Of a stretch of DNA of 64,000 nt, positions 8,708-17,406 are shown piece by piece. Every line of letters starts with the position of its first letter. The stretch's first letter is position 1. Origin of the DNA: Oribacterium sp. (GTDB lineage: Bacteria > Bacillota_A > Clostridia > Lachnospirales > Lachnospiraceae). The stretch spans positions 20,931 to 84,930 of the forward strand of contig JAGAXP010000317.1 in NCBI GenBank assembly GCA_017940955.1. The letters run 5' to 3'. The notes beneath the pieces are model-generated. The model ran no database searches. It was not told where the DNA came from and saw only the letters and a list, made by a program, of their open reading frames with translations. A program made the translations under genes and the position numbers.

Positions 8708-10852
8708 GTGGATACGGAAATCCCGGTTAAAGAAAGAATCCTAGTGAAAAGAAGGAACTTATGCAGCACAAAGAAACTTATGGCGGTGATTCTTGCGGCA
8801 TCTATGATGATGAGTTCGGGGATTACGGCGTTTGCGGAAGAAGAAATTATTAAATCAGGCTTTGTCATAGAAGAATTAGGCAAAGAAGACTCAGGCATTG
8901 GTACTTCAACAGACTTAGGTGTTAGTTATGAGAGTGACAGTGTTACAGTAGAAGTTGATGGCAAAGGTCAAAAGAGTGGTAGTAACGTTAACGTAGAGAA
9001 GTCCGAAACAGTAGAAGGCGGTGTATATGCATCAAGTGAGGATAATGATGACAGCGACGGCAAAGATGTAGCGGCTAAAGTAACCGTTGATGGTGACGTT
9101 AAGGATGATGATAAGGGCATTTCAGCAGAATCGTTCTCAAAATCCAGCACAGACACAAAAGCATCTACCGATGTTACTGTTACGGGAAGTGTCGAGGTCA
9201 AAAATGATAATTCGGGAGCTGCCGGTATATATGCTGATGCGGATAGTAGCGGATCTGATTCAAATGCCACTACAACTGTAAAAGTGGGAGAAGATGTAGA
9301 TGTAACCGGAAAGGACTCCAGCGGTATCATTATTAAGGCAAGCGGATCGTCTTCCAGTAAGAATTCATTATCAACCAGCAAGGTCAATATAGAAGTAGGT
9401 GATGATGTTAATGTCACATCATCCGGTAGTAGTGCAGTTGGCATGAGTGTATCTGTTTCCGAAGGTGCGGAAGCAAATGCAACTATAGGAGGGGATCTTA
9501 ATTCCACAGGAAAATCAGACAATGATAATCACTATAGAGCTGATGCATATGGCATTGAGGCTACAGTGTCTGGTGATTTAAATGTTACTGTTGGTGGAGA
9601 TATAAATGCCACTAGTGAAAATGGATGGGCACAAACAATTTTAGTTGATGTTGTTTCCGGAGACCTTGATATAAATGTTGGCGGAAGTGTAACACAGGAT
9701 GGTAAGAATGGTTTCGCGATTGCTCTTCCTGACAGTACTGACGGAAATATAACTATAACTGTTGGAAAAGATGTAAAGGCGACGACAACTGCTGTCAACA
9801 TCTCTGATGGAGAATCTGCTACAAAGGGTGAGGTCGAACTAACTGTTGGAGGTGAAATTTCAGGCGGAGAACACAACATCGTACTAAGTGAAAAAGCTTC
9901 CCTGGATGATATAAATATCACCGTATGGAAGGTTGACACTTCTAATAATAAAGATGTTGTAGAAACATCTAAATACAATGAAAGTACTGATAAGAAGGAA
10001 TACACCAGGAATGAAGCCGCAGAAAAGACCATTAACTACATCATCAAGGCTGATTCCAATGTGGCTCAGATTGCATTGAGTGGTGAAGGTAAGCAAGTTG
10101 GAAGTAATTACGTTGCAAACCAGGATAATAAAGTTTATTTTAGCGTAGACATTCCAAGTGGATATACAGCTGAATTCTATGATGTAAATGGAAATACTGC
10201 ATATGAGATCATTCCTAACGGAAGTGGCGGAGCGTATATCTCTGTTCCAAGAGGTGGAGGAGTTTATGTTGGTGTAAGATTAACTCAGACTTCAACATCA
10301 ACTACAACAGAGAATAATGTTAACACTGTAAGCAGAACCGAAAGCGGTGCTTCAGACGGTGAGTATTGGTCACCGGGATACAATAACAGCAATGTTAATG
10401 CTGGAGGTGTGTACGTGGGTTACGATACAACCCAATTACAGGGACTTCAGGTTCACTCCATGAGTATTGGTGGTGATGTGGCTCAGAATATCACTGATGT
10501 TCTCACACCGGTTGATACATTAACAGCTTTTAATAACTTTGAAGGAACAAGCCTTGCTTCGATTGATATGAACAATGTAATGGGTTCGGGAATTGTAAAC
10601 TTCAACGATCTATTTATTTATTCTATTTCCGACACAGTTGAAGTTCCTGTGTCGGCGGATGTATATGCAAATCAGTCTTACACGGTTATGTTCAGTGACG
10701 GATCAAGCATGGTTGTTACCTGTGCTATGAACGGCGTGCTTAACATTCCATTCAGCAAGAATGCAAAGGGACTTACCTATATAATCTACAAAGCTGAGGT
10801 GAATCCTGCTATGTTCATGGGCATGCCTGAGGCAACCGGCTGGACATATTGA
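8708..10852 (+). CDS. Large repetitive secreted surface protein
   Basis: Secreted protein of up to 714 residues with no recognised enzymatic domain. The N-terminus has a basic region (KRRNLCSTKKL) and a hydrophobic segment ending SSGITAFA, a good signal peptide. Residues ~55-400 are built of imperfect beta-type repeats of the form (D/G)V(D/N)VT(G/S), each carrying Asp/Gly-rich turns, suggesting a beta-solenoid-like rod. The C-terminal 300 residues are less repetitive and end MPEATGWTY; no LPXTG motif or repeat anchor is seen. Start codons are non-ATG: GTG at 8708 or, more plausibly for a signal peptide, GTG at 8744; neither has a strong ribosome-binding site. Adhesin or structural roles are guesses. 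Confidence 0.72.
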   Translation: MDTEIPVKERILVKRRNLCSTKKLMAVILAASMMMSSGITAFAEEEIIKSGFVIEELGKEDSGIGTSTDLGVSYESDSVTVEVDGKGQKSGSNVNVEKSETVEGGVYASSEDNDDSDGKDVAAKVTVDGDVKDDDKGISAESFSKSSTDTKASTDVTVTGSVEVKNDNSGAAGIYADADSSGSDSNATTTVKVGEDVDVTGKDSSGIIIKASGSSSSKNSLSTSKVNIEVGDDVNVTSSGSSAVGMSVSVSEGAEANATIGGDLNSTGKSDNDNHYRADAYGIEATVSGDLNVTVGGDINATSENGWAQTILVDVVSGDLDINVGGSVTQDGKNGFAIALPDSTDGNITITVGKDVKATTTAVNISDGESATKGEVELTVGGEISGGEHNIVLSEKASLDDINITVWKVDTSNNKDVVETSKYNESTDKKEYTRNEAAEKTINYIIKADSNVAQIALSGEGKQVGSNYVANQDNKVYFSVDIPSGYTAEFYDVNGNTAYEIIPNGSGGAYISVPRGGGVYVGVRLTQTSTSTTTENNVNTVSRTESGASDGEYWSPGYNNSNVNAGGVYVGYDTTQLQGLQVHSMSIGGDVAQNITDVLTPVDTLTAFNNFEGTSLASIDMNNVMGSGIVNFNDLFIYSISDTVEVPVSADVYANQSYTVMFSDGSSMVVTCAMNGVLNIPFSKNAKGLTYIIYKAEVNPAMFMGMPEATGWTY

Positions 10853-10874
10853 TAAGATTCGGTAATTGTCATGA

Positions 10875-10917
10875 TATGATGACATATTCAGATCTTCTAT
10901 AGAAATCAATATACCTT
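10875..10917. repeat. Shared 3'-UTR motif, copy 2
   Basis: Second copy of the 42-43-base motif seen at 6685-6726, again between a stop codon and an intrinsic terminator. The conserved end ATCAATATACCTT is identical in both. Confidence 0.5.
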
Positions 10918-10938
10918 TTTAACAGTTATACAAATCAG

Positions 10939-10981
10939 AACAGCTCCTTTCCGTTTTAGGTTAGGGGCTGTTTTGGTTTTT
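10939..10981 (+). terminator. Intrinsic terminator after secreted repeat protein
   Basis: Stem AACAGCTCC / GGGGCTGTT (one G-U pair, 10939-10947 with 10964-10972), then a T-rich tail TTGGTTTTTT. Confidence 0.78.
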
Positions 10982-11006
10982 TAATTTGGAAACTCATTTG
11001 ATAATA

Positions 11007-11037
11007 CAAAAAAACAGGAGGGAAAATTCCCTCCTGT
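11007..11037 (-). terminator. Intrinsic terminator of L,D-transpeptidase gene
   Basis: On the minus strand a perfect stem ACAGGAGGG / CCCTCCTGT (11014-11022 with 11029-11037) is followed by seven T. It lies just past the stop of the L,D-transpeptidase gene. Confidence 0.9.
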
Positions 11038-11051
11038 CCGATATGTAAGTT

Positions 11052-12788
11052 TTACTGTGGCTCTCCACCTGTCTCGGTAGCAGCCTCTGCAGCGGCAGCT
11101 TCTGCGGCAGCCTTAGCGGCAGCGTCCTGAGCAGCTGTTACTACAGGATCTGTAGGATCGAAGGTCTGGTTTCTCGGGATAGCCTGCTGGATAGCATCCT
11201 TCTCGATAGGACCCTTGTCCCACTTGTCATTGTAAACTGTAACGGTTGTGCCGTTCGGGCAGTTGTTGTAGATCCATGCACAGTCTACAGCACGGAGACG
11301 GATACATCCGCCGGACATGGAGTCATCCATGTAGTTGTAGTAGATGGCATCCATTGTGTTGTAGTCGGGTCTTGAGTAAAGCAGTGAGTGAAGCAGGTAG
11401 TGACCCTTGAATCTTGAAAGGAACTGGGTGTAGCAGTCTGTATGCATGAAGTGCCATCTGTACTTCTCATAGATGCTGAAGGAACCGATAGGAGTATCAT
11501 CACCTACTGTTACCATGAGTGTCTTGTAAGGGATTGTAAAGTTTCCTGAAGAATCCTGTGCAAGAACGTACATGGTTCTGGTTGCCTTGTTGACTCTGAT
11601 AGCATAAGCTCCCGGATTACCCATGATGCCTGAAAGATCACGAAGAGCTACACCGTTCTCATCAAAGTAAATGTTGTAGCCGTTGATCACATTCCATCCG
11701 GTTACTGCAGTACCGTTGTTGAAGTAGTACTGGTTTGACTCTCCGTCAAAGCCCCAGCCTGTATAGGAACGGCCGTCAGCTGTTACGTAAACGGTACCTG
11801 ATGAGGTATGGAAAACACCCTCGTTGGAAGCATTGACCATAGGCTTCTCTGTTGAATCATAGAACTGAACGCCCTTCTTCCAGAGAGCAAGCTTGATGCC
11901 TACGATATAACGGTCATCACCGATAGAACCTACTGCCTGACCCTCCTTAGCCCAGTCAGTAACAGTACCGTCATTAAGAACTGCTCTGTAGTAAAGATCG
12001 CCGAGGTTGTGAGTATAACCCTTTACACGAATCTGAAGTGCTGAAACGATACCCTGGTTAGGTGTAGCCTCCTTTGAGGTTGCCCATGGACCCCAGCCGG
12101 TGTCCTTTGAGAAGGTTCTGTAGTACCATCTTCCTACGTTGGCGTGCTCAAGCATGAAGCTTGTGAAACCGATGGAAGAATATGCGAAGGAATCATTCTT
12201 TGAGGTTGTACCCCAGTCGATACGTTTTCCTGCTCCGTCATAGATGAAGTAGGAACCGAGCGGTACCAGGTTAAGAACCGGATCTGCATCCATGTTTCCC
12301 TCGTTAGGAGTTGTCATGTAATTGTAACGGATGCCCTCAACGTCTGTGGGATCAACTACAGGAAGTGTTTTTGAGCTTGAGCTTACGCCGCTTGCTGCAA
12401 CTGTTCCTGTTGACTGAGCTTCAGTGGCAGCAGGAAGAGTATTATCTGTAACAGCTGCGGTAGTCTCAGTGGTTGTTCCCGGATCCACAGTAGTGATGGT
12501 GCCATCACCTGTAGGTCCTGTAACCACACCCGGTGTGATAGCTGCTGTAGTAGAATCCTGAACGACTGCTGCAGCCTGAGTCTCGGCTACAACTGTACCT
12601 GAGGTTAATGCAGGATCAGCTGATGTGATAACATTGCTTGAAATAGCAGATGAGCCTGTGTTGTCCTCTGTGATCTCAAACAGAGGAGTGAGATTGTCGC
12701 CGGGAGTTGCAGCAAGCATAGACATGGGCTGAGCCATCATGGTAGCCGCTGCTGCAAGGATAGCGACAGTACGTTTCATACTAATCAT
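11052..12788 (-). CDS. Secreted L,D-transpeptidase with ChW and glucan/choline-type repeats
   Basis: Exported YkuD-type peptidoglycan transpeptidase, 578 residues. Signal peptide: MISMKRTVAILAAAATMMAQPMSMLAA. A Thr/Ser/Val-rich linker (~30-150) leads to two ChW-like segments, each with a GW-type core (GWGPWATSKE, then VTDWAKEGQAVGSIGDD), and a short cell-wall-binding repeat (YYFNNGTAVTGW). The catalytic domain follows, with the catalytic cysteine at 495 in MSGGCIRLRAVD and an upstream histidine in LLHSLLYS. The tail is an Ala/Glu-rich low-complexity stretch ending GGEPQ. It probably forms 3-3 crosslinks or anchors surface polymers. AGGAT lies just ahead of the ATG. It is monocistronic with its own terminator. 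Confidence 0.9.
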   Translation of the reverse strand: MISMKRTVAILAAAATMMAQPMSMLAATPGDNLTPLFEITEDNTGSSAISSNVITSADPALTSGTVVAETQAAAVVQDSTTAAITPGVVTGPTGDGTITTVDPGTTTETTAAVTDNTLPAATEAQSTGTVAASGVSSSSKTLPVVDPTDVEGIRYNYMTTPNEGNMDADPVLNLVPLGSYFIYDGAGKRIDWGTTSKNDSFAYSSIGFTSFMLEHANVGRWYYRTFSKDTGWGPWATSKEATPNQGIVSALQIRVKGYTHNLGDLYYRAVLNDGTVTDWAKEGQAVGSIGDDRYIVGIKLALWKKGVQFYDSTEKPMVNASNEGVFHTSSGTVYVTADGRSYTGWGFDGESNQYYFNNGTAVTGWNVINGYNIYFDENGVALRDLSGIMGNPGAYAIRVNKATRTMYVLAQDSSGNFTIPYKTLMVTVGDDTPIGSFSIYEKYRWHFMHTDCYTQFLSRFKGHYLLHSLLYSRPDYNTMDAIYYNYMDDSMSGGCIRLRAVDCAWIYNNCPNGTTVTVYNDKWDKGPIEKDAIQQAIPRNQTFDPTDPVVTAAQDAAAKAAAEAAAAEAATETGGEPQ

Positions 12789-12993
12789 TTTTTATCCTCC
12801 AATAATATGGAAACTATTTCCTTATTAAAAATGCACGCCTACACTTTAACACAAGCTCTTGGAAAGTGCTAGACGGGATTTACTTTTTATAGGGCATATT
12901 ATAAAATCGTAAAGTATTGGCAACAAACCTTATCTGTTTTTATAAAATATTTCAATCAGAAGCATTATGATAAGGAAAAATTTTGGAGATAAA

Positions 12994-14106
12994 ATGTCAG
13001 ATATAGATAAAAACATCATAAATGTAACTAAAGCCAGTCTTCCGCCTCTGGATGAATACACTCAGATGCTGAGGGATATATGGGATTCTGCATGGCTTAC
13101 CAACATGGGTAAGTACCACGAAGAGCTGAAGGAAAAGCTTACAGACTACCTTAAGGTGGGCTCCCTGCAGCTTTTTGTCAACGGCCACAGCGCCCTTGAG
13201 TTCCTGATTCAGGCCATGGAGCTTTCCGGAGAGGTCATTACCACTCCGTTTTCTTTTGCGTCCACTACCCACGCCATCGTGAGAAACGGACTGAAGCCGG
13301 TTTTCTGTGACATTAATTTAAAGGATTACACCATCGATACGGACAAGCTTGAGTCCCTGATAACCGAAAAAACCACTGCCATAGTTCCTGTGCATGTTTA
13401 CGGTAATGTCTGCGACGTGGAAAAGATTCAGGAAATCGCAGATAAGCATCACCTCAGGGTTCTTTATGATGCTGCCCACACCTTTGGTGAAGAATATAAA
13501 GGAAAGGGAGTCGGTACCTTCGGAGATGCCTCCATGTTTTCCTTTCATGCCACCAAGGTTTTCAATTCCATTGAAGGCGGCGCTGTCACCACAGGAGAGA
13601 AGAACGAGAAGCTCATGGCTAAGCTTTATGAGCTTAAAAACTTCGGGATTCTCGGCCAGGAGGAGGTGGCTTCCGTAGGCGGAAACGGCAAGATGAATGA
13701 ATTCGCCGCCGCCATGGGGCTCTGCAATCTCCGCCACGTGGATGAGTATATCGCAAGACGTAAGACAGTATTTGAGAGATATATGGAGAATCTCAGTGAC
13801 GTTCCGGGAATCATCCTTCCCGAGGAAAATCCGAACCTTAAGTCGAATTATGCCTATATGCCGGTGCGTTTCCATGAGTTCGGAAAATCCAGAGATGAGG
13901 TCTGGACAGCACTTAAGGGCGGCAATGTTAATGCCCGTAAGTATTTCTATCCATGCATCAATGCCTACGGCTGCTACAGGGATCAGTATGATGTTAATGA
14001 TACGCCCCGGGCGCTTCTCGCATCTCTTGAGATCCTTACACTTCCGATCTATCCGGATCTGAGCCTTGAGGATGTGGACCGTATCTGCATGATGATACTT
14101 AACTGA
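12994..14106 (+). CDS. DegT/DnrJ/EryC1/StrS sugar aminotransferase
   Basis: PLP-dependent aminotransferase of 370 residues, predicted to convert a nucleotide-linked keto-sugar into an amino sugar for the surface glycan. The cofactor lysine is K188 in SFHATKVFNSIEGGA and the PLP-ring aspartate is D159 in YDAAHTFG; the TPFSFASTTHAI segment near 84-95 is also typical. This resembles the FdtB/QdtB branch, an inference from motifs. The ATG at 12994 is preferred over one 27 bases upstream because TTGGAGAT lies directly ahead of it. It heads a run: aminotransferase, ATP-grasp (10-base gap), GT2, flippase, GT2, DUF2304, acyltransferase. Confidence 0.9.
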   Translation: MSDIDKNIINVTKASLPPLDEYTQMLRDIWDSAWLTNMGKYHEELKEKLTDYLKVGSLQLFVNGHSALEFLIQAMELSGEVITTPFSFASTTHAIVRNGLKPVFCDINLKDYTIDTDKLESLITEKTTAIVPVHVYGNVCDVEKIQEIADKHHLRVLYDAAHTFGEEYKGKGVGTFGDASMFSFHATKVFNSIEGGAVTTGEKNEKLMAKLYELKNFGILGQEEVASVGGNGKMNEFAAAMGLCNLRHVDEYIARRKTVFERYMENLSDVPGIILPEENPNLKSNYAYMPVRFHEFGKSRDEVWTALKGGNVNARKYFYPCINAYGCYRDQYDVNDTPRALLASLEILTLPIYPDLSLEDVDRICMMILN

Positions 14107-14116
14107 GGAGAATGAA

Positions 14117-15139
14117 ATGAACGAACAAAGAACAGCGCTGGTCACCGCCATCGGCTCCTTTTCCGCAGACGCGGTTATCAGGAGTCTTCACGAGATGGGC
14201 TATAAGGTAGTGGGCAGCGATATATATGATAAGGAATGGGTTGCTGCATCCCTTGATGTGGACGTGTTTTACAAGGCTCCCTACGCAAGTGATGAAGAAG
14301 CCTACATTTCCTTTATAAAAAAGGTATGTGAGGAGGAGCAGGTGGATCGTATCCTTCCTCTTATCGATGTGGAGATTGACGTACTTAACCGCCACAGAGA
14401 AGAGATTGAGAATGACAACGTGACCATCTGCATGTCTGGAAAAGAAGCCATCGAGATCCTCAGGGACAAGTATCTCATGAGCCGTCTCGTGGAAGGTGTT
14501 CTTAATGAGATAGAGGAACCCGAGATAAAGGGCGCTGTAAGGATCATACCCACAAAGCTCGCAGAGGAGGTGGACTTTGAACAGGTCACTTATCCTCTGA
14601 TCCTTAAGCCTGTGGACGGAAGAAGCTCCGGCGGACTCTACCGCATCTACCATGAGGATCAGCTGGGCTTTGCATTTTCAAACATCATCGATCCGGAAAA
14701 GCTGAACGACACAAATCTCACGAGATACATCGTCCAGCCTATGATCAAGGGTAATGTTATCACCGTGGACATCCTTCGTGACACTAAGGGGAACTGCAGG
14801 GCTGTACCGAGAGAGGAGCTTCTCCGTACGGCAAACGGTGCAGGACTCAGCGTAAGGATCATGGAGGATGAGGTGCTTCAGAATGTATGCTGCAGGATAG
14901 CGGAGCGCGCCGATAGCACAGGCTGCGTTAACTTTGAGTTTATCCGCGGCGAGGGCTCGGGAGTTTATTATTTTGTCGAATGTAATCCACGATTCTCCGG
15001 AGGCGTAGCCTTTACGGAGCTTTCAGGCGTTCCCATGATAAAGAATCATATGAGGATTTTTGATGGTGAGAAGATGGAAGAACTGCCTAAGCAAAAATGC
15101 GGCTTTATGACCAGAAAATATCAGGAAATAAAGATGTAA
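14117..15139 (+). CDS. ATP-grasp domain ligase
   Basis: ATP-grasp enzyme of 340 residues resembling CarB/PylC-type ligases. It has an N-terminal Rossmann-like preATP-grasp region (TALVTAIGSFSADAVIRSL), the ATP-binding lysine segment YPLILKPVDGRSSGG (~residues 157-171) and the metal-binding end FVECNPRFSGGVAFTELSG (~290-308). Such enzymes join a carboxylate to an amine. Ten bases behind a sugar aminotransferase, with GAGGAG as ribosome-binding site, it may attach an amino acid to the newly made amino sugar; that coupling is inference from order. No transporter or peptide gene suggests a natural-product role. Confidence 0.85.
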   Translation: MNEQRTALVTAIGSFSADAVIRSLHEMGYKVVGSDIYDKEWVAASLDVDVFYKAPYASDEEAYISFIKKVCEEEQVDRILPLIDVEIDVLNRHREEIENDNVTICMSGKEAIEILRDKYLMSRLVEGVLNEIEEPEIKGAVRIIPTKLAEEVDFEQVTYPLILKPVDGRSSGGLYRIYHEDQLGFAFSNIIDPEKLNDTNLTRYIVQPMIKGNVITVDILRDTKGNCRAVPREELLRTANGAGLSVRIMEDEVLQNVCCRIAERADSTGCVNFEFIRGEGSGVYYFVECNPRFSGGVAFTELSGVPMIKNHMRIFDGEKMEELPKQKCGFMTRKYQEIKM

Positions 15140-15164
15140 TGTAAAATAGCCGGTCAGATAGGCG

Positions 15165-15201
15165 GTGCGTCAGATATTACGGTTTGAAAAACAGCGTTAA
15201 T
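15165..15201 (+). repeat. Leader motif L, copy 1
   Basis: Thirty-seven bases of the form GTGYGTCAGAWATYA..GGYTT.AAAAACAGCGTTAAT, matching 45815-45851 at identical spacing and, less well, two copies upstream of thrC. Downstream, both full-length copies end in GGCGGAATGGAG just before a start codon. Confidence 0.55.
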
Positions 15202-15290
15202 GAGATCATATTATGTTGTTCATTCCGACTCAAAAGGGCGGAATGAAGGTCAATGTGAAAAAACTAAAATAAGGCGGAATGGAGACAGAC

Positions 15291-16004
15291 ATGGCAGATG
15301 CCTTAAAAGAAAAATCGAATAAGGACAGGGTGCTCCTGGTCATACCTGCCTACAATGAAGCGGAGAATCTTCCGAAGGTTGTGGCAGACATAAAAGCGCA
15401 GAAGTTCCCCATGGATTACATCATCATTTCCGACGGTTCAACTGACGGTACTGTGGAGCTTTGCGAGCGGGAGCATTATAACTATATATCTCTTCCGGCC
15501 AATCTAGGACTTGCGGGCTGCTTCCAGACAGGTATGAAATATGCCTACAGAAAGGGCTACAGCTACGCCGTTCAGTTTGACGGAGACGGACAGCATCGCG
15601 CCGAGGATATAGAATCCCTGTATGAGAAGATGAAGGATGGGGATTTTGACATAGTTCAGGGTTCCCGTTTTCTGGAAAAGAAAAAGGGCGGATCAATGAG
15701 GGAGATAGGCTCCAGGCTCATATCCATGGCCATAAAGATCACCACCGGAAAAACCATCACAGATCCCACCTGCGGATTAAGGATGTACAGCAGCCGCGTG
15801 ATTGACAGCTTTGCCAACAGACTGAATTACGGTCCGGAACCGGATACCATTTCGTTTTTGATAAAAAAGGGTGCAAAGGTAACCGAGGCTCCCGTAACTA
15901 TAGATGACAGACTGGCGGGAGAATCCTATCTGAAGCCCATGAATGCAATGAAATATATGGCAAGGATGCTCATATCCATACTGGTCATCCAGAGCAGCAG
16001 GTAA
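15291..16004 (+). CDS. Family-2 glycosyltransferase (polyprenyl-phosphate sugar synthase type)
   Basis: GT2 enzyme of 237 residues with VLLVIPAYNEAENLPKVV at the N-terminus, ISDGSTDGT and the metal-binding VQFDGDGQHRAEDI motif. It lacks obvious membrane helices, like DPM1-type glycosyltransferases that load a sugar onto polyprenyl phosphate. The ATG at 15291 is chosen over 15279 because GGAG sits 6 bases upstream and the same GGAATGGAG arrangement precedes the start at 45930. A DUF2304 protein, the frequent partner of this GT2 type, is encoded three genes later. A flippase starts 5 bases after its stop. Confidence 0.88.
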   Translation: MADALKEKSNKDRVLLVIPAYNEAENLPKVVADIKAQKFPMDYIIISDGSTDGTVELCEREHYNYISLPANLGLAGCFQTGMKYAYRKGYSYAVQFDGDGQHRAEDIESLYEKMKDGDFDIVQGSRFLEKKKGGSMREIGSRLISMAIKITTGKTITDPTCGLRMYSSRVIDSFANRLNYGPEPDTISFLIKKGAKVTEAPVTIDDRLAGESYLKPMNAMKYMARMLISILVIQSSR

Positions 16005-16009
16005 GATTC

Positions 16010-17275
16010 ATGAAAAATATCATTACTGAATCCAACAGGGATTTTATATGGAATGCGTTGGGCAGTCTCATCTATGCAATGGCCTCCATCGTGCTTGCCT
16101 TTGCGGTGATACGAATCGCAGGCCCCTCGGAGGGAGGAATATTCGGCTTCGGCTTCTCCACCCTCGGACAGCAGATGTTCATCATTTCCTACTTCGGCAT
16201 CAGACCGTTTCATATAACTGACATGAAAAGGCAGTTCAGCTTTTCCGATTATCTCCTTACAAGACGGATCACCTCGATGCTTGCTTTTTTGGGAAGCATT
16301 TTGTTTGTCAGTATACAGATTGTAGAAGGAAATTATGATATCCATAAGTCACTTATTCTTGTGCTGCTGTCTTTATATAAGATCATAGACGGTTATGCTG
16401 ATGTTTATGAGTCAGAGCTTCAGAGGCAGGAAAAGCTGTACAGAACCGGACAGTCTCTTGCATTTCGAACAAGTCTTTCGGTTATGACATTGCTTCTTGT
16501 ACTGCTTGTGTCGGGAAATCTTCTGATCGCTGTTGCGGCAGCAGATGTGATGCAGATAATGGGAACAAGACTTTTTGCGGTGAGAGTTCTCGGAAAGGGA
16601 CTCGCGCCGACGGCTCATGAATTTAAAAAAGCCTATGAGCTCATTTCTTCGACAGCCCTTTTGTTCCTGAGTGTTTTCGTGGACTTTTACATTTTCTCGG
16701 CCTCAAAGTATGCCATTGACGCCGAGCTTTCGGATGCGGCTTCCGGGTACTTTAATGTACTTTTTATGCCCACATCCTTTATTTATCTCATCGCGAATTT
16801 TCTTATCAGGCCGATGCTTACAAAGCTTGCGACCTACTACAGCGAGATAAACAAGAAGGCTTTTGATCATACATGCATTTACATGGTAAAGGCGGTTGCG
16901 GCATTAAGTGTTTTGATACTGGTTCTGACCTTTATCTTCGGACGTTTCGGCCTCGGAATATTTGAATTTCTTCTGGGACCTTCCGCTGAGGGAAAGCTTC
17001 GGTCCGAATTTATGACCTTTGTACTTCTCATAGCCGGCGGCTCGCTTTATGCCTTTGCCAATGTCATGTACTACATTCTCGTGACCGTTCGTAAACAGCT
17101 TCAGATTTTTATAGGATATGTGATGACGGCTGCGGTGGCAGTATTAACCGCAGGTCCCATGGTCAGGACACAGGGTATGTTCGGAGGCGCCCTTAACTAT
17201 GTTATGCTAATGTCTATACTGACGGTGATCTTTTCGGCATATACTTTTGTTTCAACCCGGGATATCAGAAAATAA
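16010..17275 (+). CDS. Second polysaccharide flippase (MOP superfamily)
   Basis: Membrane protein of 421 residues with about 12 hydrophobic helices, beginning FIWNALGSLIYAMASIVLAF. It belongs to the oligosaccharide flippase/polysaccharide biosynthesis group and would flip lipid-linked units. It follows the GT2 gene by 5 bases, so the two are co-transcribed. It is clearly different from the flippase at 11-1456; two flippases suggest two glycans or a cluster assembled from more than one source. Confidence 0.87.
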   Translation: MKNIITESNRDFIWNALGSLIYAMASIVLAFAVIRIAGPSEGGIFGFGFSTLGQQMFIISYFGIRPFHITDMKRQFSFSDYLLTRRITSMLAFLGSILFVSIQIVEGNYDIHKSLILVLLSLYKIIDGYADVYESELQRQEKLYRTGQSLAFRTSLSVMTLLLVLLVSGNLLIAVAAADVMQIMGTRLFAVRVLGKGLAPTAHEFKKAYELISSTALLFLSVFVDFYIFSASKYAIDAELSDAASGYFNVLFMPTSFIYLIANFLIRPMLTKLATYYSEINKKAFDHTCIYMVKAVAALSVLILVLTFIFGRFGLGIFEFLLGPSAEGKLRSEFMTFVLLIAGGSLYAFANVMYYILVTVRKQLQIFIGYVMTAAVAVLTAGPMVRTQGMFGGALNYVMLMSILTVIFSAYTFVSTRDIRK

Positions 17276-17406
17276 AGGGATCTGTATCGGAAAGTGCCGA
17301 AACATTGAGCTTCCGTATGACAGAGACTAAAGACAAAGCCACGGTTCACAGAGTCGGAGAAATGTACATCTGAGAGTCAAGTATTAAAGCGAAAAAAGGA
17401 ATGCTA

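Noticed and set aside
8968..10032. Long minus-strand frames opposite the repetitive secreted protein.
   Set aside because: They mirror Asp/Gly/Val/Thr repeat codons and have no ribosome-binding site.
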